64,000 nucleotides of DNA from Phoronis australis (taxonomy: Eukaryota; Phoronida; Phoronidae), in NCBI GenBank assembly GCA_002633005.1, contig NMRA01000347.1, positions 229,031 through 293,030 of the forward strand, written 5' to 3'. The notes beneath the pieces are model-generated. The model was given only the letters and a program-made list of their open reading frames with translations, made no database searches and was not told where the DNA came from. Of this stretch, positions 61,645-64,000 are shown one piece after another. Numbering within the stretch: the first letter of the stretch is position 1; every line of letters starts with the position of its first letter. Made by a program: the position numbers and the translations under genes.

Positions 61645-62409
61645 CGTGTTTGTGTATGTGTGTGCGCGCGCGTGTATTTGTATGAATAGGGGTTTTCTAA
61701 TGATGGGTGCTTTACTGGAAATCCCCGATAGTACAATATTGATGGAGCTAGACCTAAATATCGGCGTGTAATCTTTGCAGGAAAGGAAACGTTTAATGAA
61801 CTTTTCAAGTAAAACCATAGAATATGACAAAAAGAACTCTTTAAAATTCGCAAACTAAAAAAATTGATCACGTGCGCTGATAACAGATGCAAGAGTGTCC
61901 CTACATTGCACAAGATAACTAGCTGAGAATATTAAAAACTAAAAGGGGTCCAAGACATAAGCTGAGAGTATGAAAACTAAAAGGGGTGCGCCTTCCATGC
62001 AAAGTTTCACTCAAATCGTTCGCGTATGACTGCATGCACCTGGATACAGGCCCAGAATCGAAAGTACGTGTAGGTCCACGGGTCAAAAACATTGTCAGCT
62101 CGTAACGAACTCTTGAAAATAAAAATACCGTTGATGAGTATCGTCATGAAGAAAGAAGGAGTTAATGTTAATTTCTTGGCATAAATCACCATTTAATAAT
62201 TTCCAAAAACCTATTCCGAAGTTGTATTTACCGTAGTCTTTCACTTCAAATTGTACAGATTCTTCGAGTGCGTAATTCTTCCCATACTGCGCCGTGATCG
62301 ACCAGTTTCCCAAATAAGAAAATGCCGGAATTTCCCAGCTCGTCGAGTCGAGTCCATTTGGGGTTGACATGTCAGCTCTTCTTGGCTTGTGAACCTTTCC
62401 TATTGGGTC
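40920..62409 (-). CDS. C3: Complement C3-like protein gene (partial; 15 exons recognised)
   Basis: Minus-strand exons from 62409 down to 47310 (13 exons, about 717 codons) join with consistent phases. They read through macroglobulin domains MG2 to MG7 and the start of CUB. Diagnostic segments are [15 protein letters not shown] (MG2/MG3), [14 protein letters not shown] (MG4), [12 protein letters not shown] and GIGGG (MG6), the basic site RSRRHRRR, a C3a-like end [18 protein letters not shown] (the usual F-P-E-x-W-x-W place) and the MG7 [11 protein letters not shown]. Two further exons, 41345-41447 and 40920-41020, match the end of MG8 ([11 protein letters not shown] and RCTDFYHPN). In the family this is a secreted plasma or coelomic protein, cleaved into beta and alpha chains and activated by convertases to opsonise targets. 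The 5' end lies beyond the right edge. Anaphylatoxin and thioester-domain exons were not found, so this copy may be partial, misassembled or degenerate. C4- or C5-like identity cannot be excluded. Confidence 0.88.
41345..41447 (-). CDS. C3-like gene, MG8 exon
   Basis: Acceptor CGCGGCTGTTGCAG, donor GTAATT. It encodes [20 protein letters not shown], then [14 protein letters not shown]. This corresponds to the MG8 strand pattern V-x-x-D-x-x-C-x-x-F ... Q-x-(Y/F)-x-V-G-x-x-Q-P-A that precedes the CT-FYHP segment. It starts on a codon boundary and ends with one base. Confidence 0.75.
41448..43584 (-). other. Proposed intronic stretch of the C3-like gene; nothing recognised
   Basis: The MG8 start and part of the thioester domain should lie here or to the right, but I see no matching exon. 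At 41597-41690 there is a small CAGTGGCGTAGG...AAATCCGCC segment that looks like another short element. At about 43015 a GTGTCCGGTTGCATGGAGC word resembles one end of the CAG-flanked TIR family. Confidence 0.35.
43585..45165 (+). mobile_element. Decayed Penelope-like retroelement, 3' part of RT and GIY-YIG region
   Basis: Pieces of one protein type lie in order on the plus strand. Near 43646 a frame reads [15 protein letters not shown]. Shifted by a frame comes [17 protein letters not shown]. At 43827-43968 follows [17 protein letters not shown] and [19 protein letters not shown]. After the TIR insert, 44881-45165 reads [14 protein letters not shown], then [18 protein letters not shown]. Penelope-like elements share the RT-thumb pattern with KP...L-VRPKD, a C-G-x-(V/I)-Y start of GIY-YIG, and a C-terminal H-x-x-x-x-G-H ... 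LNRDGG. The frame shifts and the lost GIY-YIG middle show it is dead. It lies in the opposite orientation to the C3-like gene. Confidence 0.75.
43978..44868. mobile_element. CAG-flanked TIR element, long copy (885 bp), inside the Penelope-like fragment
   Basis: The element runs 43981-44865 and starts TGCCCGGTTGCATGAAACAG and ends CTGTTTCATGCAACCGGGCA, a perfect 20-bp inverted repeat. CAG flanks both ends (43978-43980, 44866-44868). Subterminal AGTTCCC and AGTCCCTAA words recur in both orientations. Its ends match the short copy at 4758-5192, but the interiors differ in length by about 450 bp. No transposase frame is seen. Confidence 0.9.
45166..47309 (-). other. Stretch where the CUB/thioester exons of the C3-like gene are expected; none recognised
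   Basis: I looked on the minus strand for a Gly-Cys-Gly-Glu-Gln thioester codon string (plus-strand pattern YTGYTCNCCRCANCC) and did not find it. A splice-bounded open segment at 47011-47182 does not keep the frame from exon 47310-47407. The plus-strand frame at 46597-46791 contains IPIFKNKGE, faintly like a LINE reverse transcriptase, but the rest does not fit. Confidence 0.35.
47310..47407 (-). CDS. C3-like gene, exon at the start of CUB
   Basis: Acceptor GGTGTAATTTTCAG, donor GTGAGT. It reads [14 protein letters not shown], then [18 protein letters not shown], continuing in frame from the MG7 exon, and ends with two bases. Position and phase support it. Sequence similarity to CUB is weak, as is usual for this short segment. 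Confidence 0.65.
47884..48093 (-). CDS. C3-like gene, MG7 second exon
   Basis: Acceptor TTTATTTCATCAG, donor GTAAGT. Seventy codons read [20 protein letters not shown] and later [17 protein letters not shown] and [10 protein letters not shown]. The pattern V-P-x-x-x-G-x-H-x-V-x-V-x-A ... D-x-x-x-K-x-L-x-V is the MG7/CUB border of the C3/alpha-2-macroglobulin family. It is in phase 0 on both sides. Confidence 0.85.
48950..49178 (-). CDS. C3-like gene, MG6-alpha/MG7 exon
   Basis: Acceptor TTCCATTGCAG, donor GTGAGT. Seventy-six codons plus one base read [40 protein letters not shown] and [20 protein letters not shown]. Matching family landmarks are S-I-T-x-W, G-x-C-V-A and L-P-x-S-x-x-x-x-E-Q-V-E-x-x-A. 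The Cys of GFCVA corresponds to the alpha-chain Cys that bonds to the beta chain in vertebrate C3. Confidence 0.9.
49814..49961 (-). CDS. C3-like gene, C3a-end/alpha'-NT exon
   Basis: Acceptor ATTTTACAG, donor GTAAGG. It reads [20 protein letters not shown], then acidic [11 protein letters not shown], and [14 protein letters not shown]. The GLGR|R corresponds to the convertase cleavage site at the end of C3a (vertebrate LGLAR|S), followed by the alpha' N-terminal region. An extra basic pair (SKR) follows. It starts with two bases of a codon, so the missing upstream exon must end in phase 1. Confidence 0.85.
50894..50912 (+). repeat. (CA)n microsatellite
   Basis: About nine CA units, just beyond the 3' side of the LINE fragment on the minus strand. 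It may be part of that element's tail. Confidence 0.85.
51092..51984 (-). mobile_element. LINE ORF2 3' fragment (L1/Tx1-like)
   Basis: Two overlapping minus-strand frames (51984-51307 and 51379-51092) make one protein end if joined by a frameshift. The first contains [21 protein letters not shown] and [18 protein letters not shown], typical of the region after the reverse transcriptase core. The second ends with a zinc-knuckle-like C-x2-C-x7-H-x4-C ([17 protein letters not shown]). The fragment is 5' truncated and inserted in the same orientation as the C3-like gene, inside its intron. Confidence 0.8.
53365..53510 (-). repeat. Relative of the CAGTGGCGGAT element, opposite orientation
   Basis: It contains GATTTTGAGTTAGGGGGCCA, the reverse complement of the TGGCCCCCCTAACTCAAAATC end block of 2287-2557. 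AGAATTTTAAGGAGGGGGGG and a CCCCTC run follow, which match the internal part. The termini are unclear. Confidence 0.6.
53790..54161 (+). repeat. Dispersed repeat family GAGCCCCCC, diverged copy 3
   Basis: Shared blocks with the copies at 32.7 and 39.2 kb are ACGAGCCCCCCCC, AAGGTCCGCCTCGG and TTCGTGCTCCCC. The right part runs to ACGCAATGCTGGCTACGGGC, a typical element end. It lies in the C3-like gene intron. Confidence 0.5.
54835..54949 (-). CDS. C3-like gene, MG6-beta end, linker and alpha/beta processing site
   Basis: Acceptor CATCTGTTTTCAG, donor GTAAGT. Thirty-eight codons plus one base read [20 protein letters not shown], then [15 protein letters not shown]. It joins in phase 0 to the previous exon (EDVLQ to SMGLTVLTN), matching the family pattern V-F-x-x-A-G-L-x-F. 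RSRRHRRR is a furin-type cluster at the position of the vertebrate C3 tetra-arginine beta/alpha cleavage. The exon was invisible as an open frame because it is short. Confidence 0.85.
55120..55803 (-). mobile_element. ~730 bp dispersed element, full copy, reverse orientation
   Basis: The reverse complement aligns with 30488-31216 nearly end to end. It starts at the CACTACGACTC(C/A)GTTTCCGTC end and carries the tRNA-like part (plus-strand GTGCTTAACCACTACACCACCACG near 55375-55398) and the terminal CTAGATCC(A/G)CCACTG. It lies in an intron of the C3-like gene. Confidence 0.85.
56042..56281 (-). CDS. C3-like gene, MG6-beta exon
   Basis: Acceptor TTAAATTATAAG, donor GTAATA. Eighty codons read [60 protein letters not shown] and [16 protein letters not shown]. 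This is the classic family segment V-x-(L/I)-x-(A/V)-V-D-K-x-V ... G-x-G-x-G-G-G. A Tyr stands where C3 proteins have Cys (G-C-G-P-G-G-G). An N lies 9 bases beyond the exon end in the intron. Confidence 0.92.
56460..56714 (-). CDS. C3-like gene, MG5 exon
   Basis: Acceptor TTCTTTTCAAG, donor GTAGGT. Eighty-five codons read [40 protein letters not shown] and [20 protein letters not shown], ending RRCEPK. The P-x-x-R-(I/L)-L-x-Y-Y ... G-E-V-V-A-D pattern is standard for MG5 of C3 and alpha-2-macroglobulins. Both ends are in phase 0. Confidence 0.92.
56746..56860 (+). repeat. Relative of the CAGTGGCGGAT element
   Basis: It contains GCCCTAAAATTCTCCCGCTCCATTTGCC, matching CCCCTAAAATTCTTCCAGATTCCATTTGG in 2287-2557. 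It sits only about 30 bp from the acceptor of the MG5 exon, and the longer minus-strand open frame here (to 56804) runs into it. Confidence 0.55.
57884..57994 (-). CDS. C3-like gene, MG4/MG5 border exon
   Basis: Acceptor TGCCTTTGTTAG, donor GTAAGA. Thirty-seven codons read [20 protein letters not shown], then [15 protein letters not shown]. They splice in frame into the MG5 exon (RPVS to VGSNAVIEI). Both ends are in phase 0. Confidence 0.85.
59122..59304 (-). CDS. C3-like gene, MG4 exon
   Basis: Acceptor CATACGTATTTCAG, donor GTACAC. Sixty-one codons read [36 protein letters not shown] and [16 protein letters not shown]. The V-T-N-x-x-G-x-P start and the T-x-x-x-G-x-A-x-(V/F)-x-(I/V) pattern are typical of MG4. 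Both ends are in phase 0. Confidence 0.9.
59581..59790 (-). CDS. C3-like gene, MG3/MG4 exon
   Basis: Acceptor TTTAAACTTTGCAG, donor GTAAGC. Seventy codons read [40 protein letters not shown] and [19 protein letters not shown]-x-x-T-x-P-Y-F-K-P-G-x-x-F-x-x-x-V is the strongest family signature in this exon. Confidence 0.93.
60235..60331 (-). CDS. C3-like gene, MG3 exon
   Basis: Acceptor CTCGACGATTTTAG, donor GTAAGT. It reads [20 protein letters not shown], then [11 protein letters not shown], matching the (Y/F)-x-(Y/F)-G-K-x-V-x-G strand pair of MG3. The first base completes an Arg codon from the previous exon. It ends in phase 0. Confidence 0.88.
61262..61340 (-). CDS. C3-like gene, MG2/MG3 border exon
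   Basis: Acceptor ATTCTTCTTTTCAG, donor GTGAGT. It reads [20 protein letters not shown], then VEVEAR. With the preceding exon it completes FEVKDYVLPTFSV, one of the most conserved strings of the family (F-x-V-K-(D/E)-Y-V-L-P-x-F-x-V). A split codon lies at each end. Confidence 0.93.
61560..61674 (+). repeat. (GT)n microsatellite
   Basis: About 115 bp of mostly GT units with GC interruptions, 220 bp upstream of the MG2/MG3 exon in the gene's direction. The open frames across it on both strands (61357-61913) are products of the repeat. Confidence 0.95.
62232..62409 (-). CDS. C3-like gene, MG2 exon (first recognised)
   Basis: Acceptor CTACACGTATTTACAG, donor GTAAAT. It reads [40 protein letters not shown] and [10 protein letters not shown]-x-G ... 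L-x-x-(S/T)-x-x-(I/L)-P-x-x-x-x-x-G-x-W-x-I is the MG2 pattern. The exon ends with one base that completes Val of DYVLP. Confidence 0.92.
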
Positions 62410-64000
62410 CTGTAAATACGTGTAGGAGAGCGTAAAATATACATTGCACAGCAGCGCCATCACACGGTAGCGAAAGTCAGGGGTGGTTAATAAATTCTAA
62501 GCAAAATATGTATGTTTTTCATATTCGTATTCTATATCAAGAATATTAAAGATAAATTGCCCTGGCTGAGGCTGAAAACAGGTCTTTGACAGAGGTCTGA
62601 CAAACAGTAACATTCCTGTTGTTGTTAGATTATTTTTATCTGCGTCCAGTTGTCTATCTAGCTGCGTGGTAGAATGTGCTAATCTATTTTTGCATCATTT
62701 TAGTTTAGTCATTGCATCAGGTAACTTTCTCTTGCTGTTTAATCCCACTTTCTTAGAGTAGAAGATTAGTAATACTTCCTATTTCTAGAACTGTTTGTCA
62801 GCATGGTGTATCCCTTCATGCTCATTCCCACTAAATAATATTGGTCCTAACCCCGCTTGTCAAGGTAAACGGTGGGGTTTGGAAAATTGAACTAGACCGT
62901 ACATGTATTTATCCACCTTGGCCGAGTCGCGCTCGGCTCACGATCAAATGGATGCAGCCAAGCTGCTCTATTCATCGAATCACGAGCGAGGATAATTGGC
63001 TTCGCTCATGCGGATATGATAAGCTGATTACAATCTAGCTGGCAGACTGTACTTTTTATGGAGAGAGTTTTACATAGTTTTTACTGTAATATTTGAAAAG
63101 AGGAGCGAAAACAAAAATGAGTACAACTTAGAATTTTTCAAATCAGCCCAGGATAAGAAATTTTGCAACACAGCAACACTCACGATTACTTTCATTCGGC
63201 GCCCACGAATACAAAAATATAGGACCCAAGTTATTTAGATTTTGGAACACATGCATTGCAATATTCAAAATACGTTTATTATGAATCTTACAAGCTGTAA
63301 AACGACGTTGTTTAATTTCATTGTACTGAGTCATTCATTGTCATCCGTCAAATCGGCAATTTCCGAGATGTGATCTGCGGCGTGCGCGTATGTGTACAAA
63401 ACACGTGATTGTTATGTTCCTGAAGTACGAAAATTAAGAAACTTTAGCATGCCGTTATTATTGACAGGGACACGATAAAACGAATTTGGATTTTGACTGT
63501 AGTCTTGATACAGCTAGCTGACTCATGACCACTGCGTCAGTGTCTAAGTTAGACCCAGAAATTTCACACAGTCCGGGTAGTTCACCTCGTCCCCAACAAG
63601 TTATTTGTCCGTCTTATTTGATTGGTTAATTCGTGTTTCTCTAGACAATCTCTCTCTCTATATATATATACTGTTTCACTTGTTCGTAGTATTACATGTA
63701 GCAGTTGTTTTTCCGCATTGAGAGTTCTTCTCCTCATGTAACGTTTGTAGTCTTCAATATACTGATCAACACTCATATCTTGTTCTTGCCTACGAACCAC
63801 CATAGCCAAAATTCAACGGGAAATGTGTTTTACCACAAAATGGATCCGAACAGGAGCATCTCTGGGCTTCATCACGTGGTCCACTTGTATAATTTGGACT
63901 TGTACTGAAAGATTACAAAAACAGACCAACATGTGATTAAAGATAACAGAATTTACTTACCTTAGTCACAAGTTACTTACCCCACAATCAGATGCTTGGT
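62410..64000. other. Right edge: no further exon recognised
   Basis: The signal peptide, MG1 and the start of MG2 of the C3-like gene should lie upstream (rightward), but I see no matching exon. The segment includes a short CT/TA repeat at 63649-63671. A minus-strand frame at 63582-63809 (RRQEQDMSVDQYIEDYKRYM) looks faintly like a retroelement gag but is too short to call. Confidence 0.4.

Noticed and set aside
61357-61913. Long His/Thr-rich and Cys/Val-rich open frames on both strands
   Set aside because: They are translations of the (GT)n microsatellite.
63582-63809. Minus-strand frame with RRQEQDMSVDQYIEDYKRYM as a retroelement gag or a C3-like 5' exon
   Set aside because: Short, with no supporting neighbours; gag similarity is only a general impression and it does not match MG1.

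Overview
This is eukaryotic, intron-rich, AT-leaning DNA from an animal, most likely a marine invertebrate deuterostome or another bilaterian with a complement C3-type protein. The species cannot be fixed from the sequence. The supporting signs are short exons with canonical GT/AG introns, abundant CATGTACATG-type words, tRNA-derived SINEs, TIR/MITE families, a LINE fragment and a Penelope-like retroelement fragment. A 101-base run of N (34791-34891) and three single N's mark it as an assembled scaffold. Nearly all isolated open frames in the window are chance frames or lie in repeats.

Region 1 to about 19.3 kb has no gene I can support. It holds repeats: the 3' end of a ~730 bp element at the left edge; a 2.2 kb terminal-inverted-repeat (TIR) element (1279-3498) carrying a nested SINE and a second nested element; a TIR element flanked by CAG (4758-5192); several ~135 bp MITEs; and a broken copy of a C2H2-containing protein of mobile-element character (about 9071-10190).

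Region 19.6-34.5 kb, plus strand: seven phase-compatible exons (19606-34541, about 371 codons) form the 5' and central part of a gene for a charged, aromatic-rich intracellular protein that I do not recognise. Its introns carry the second copy of the ~730 bp element, two small tandem arrays and a TIR element containing the assembly gap.

Region 40.9-62.4 kb, minus strand: a complement C3-like gene. Thirteen consecutive exons with matching phases (62409 down to 47310) encode MG2 to MG7 and the start of CUB. They include a basic alpha/beta processing site (RSRRHRRR) and a C3a-like end (GLGR). Two more exons (41447-40920) encode the end of MG8, including a CTDFYHPN motif. The signal peptide, MG1 and the start of MG2 are not seen and probably lie past the right edge. 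No anaphylatoxin exon could be found in the 4.9 kb intron where it belongs, and no thioester-domain exon could be found in the 5.9 kb between the CUB and MG8 exons. That second stretch contains a decayed Penelope-like element split by a CAG-flanked TIR element. A LINE 3' fragment lies in the first stretch.

The two genes point away from their own 5' ends toward each other (plus-strand gene rightward, minus-strand gene leftward). Their 3' parts lie somewhere in 34.5-40.9 kb, which is itself rich in repeats, including the second copy of the 1.7 kb TIR element (36358-38021).
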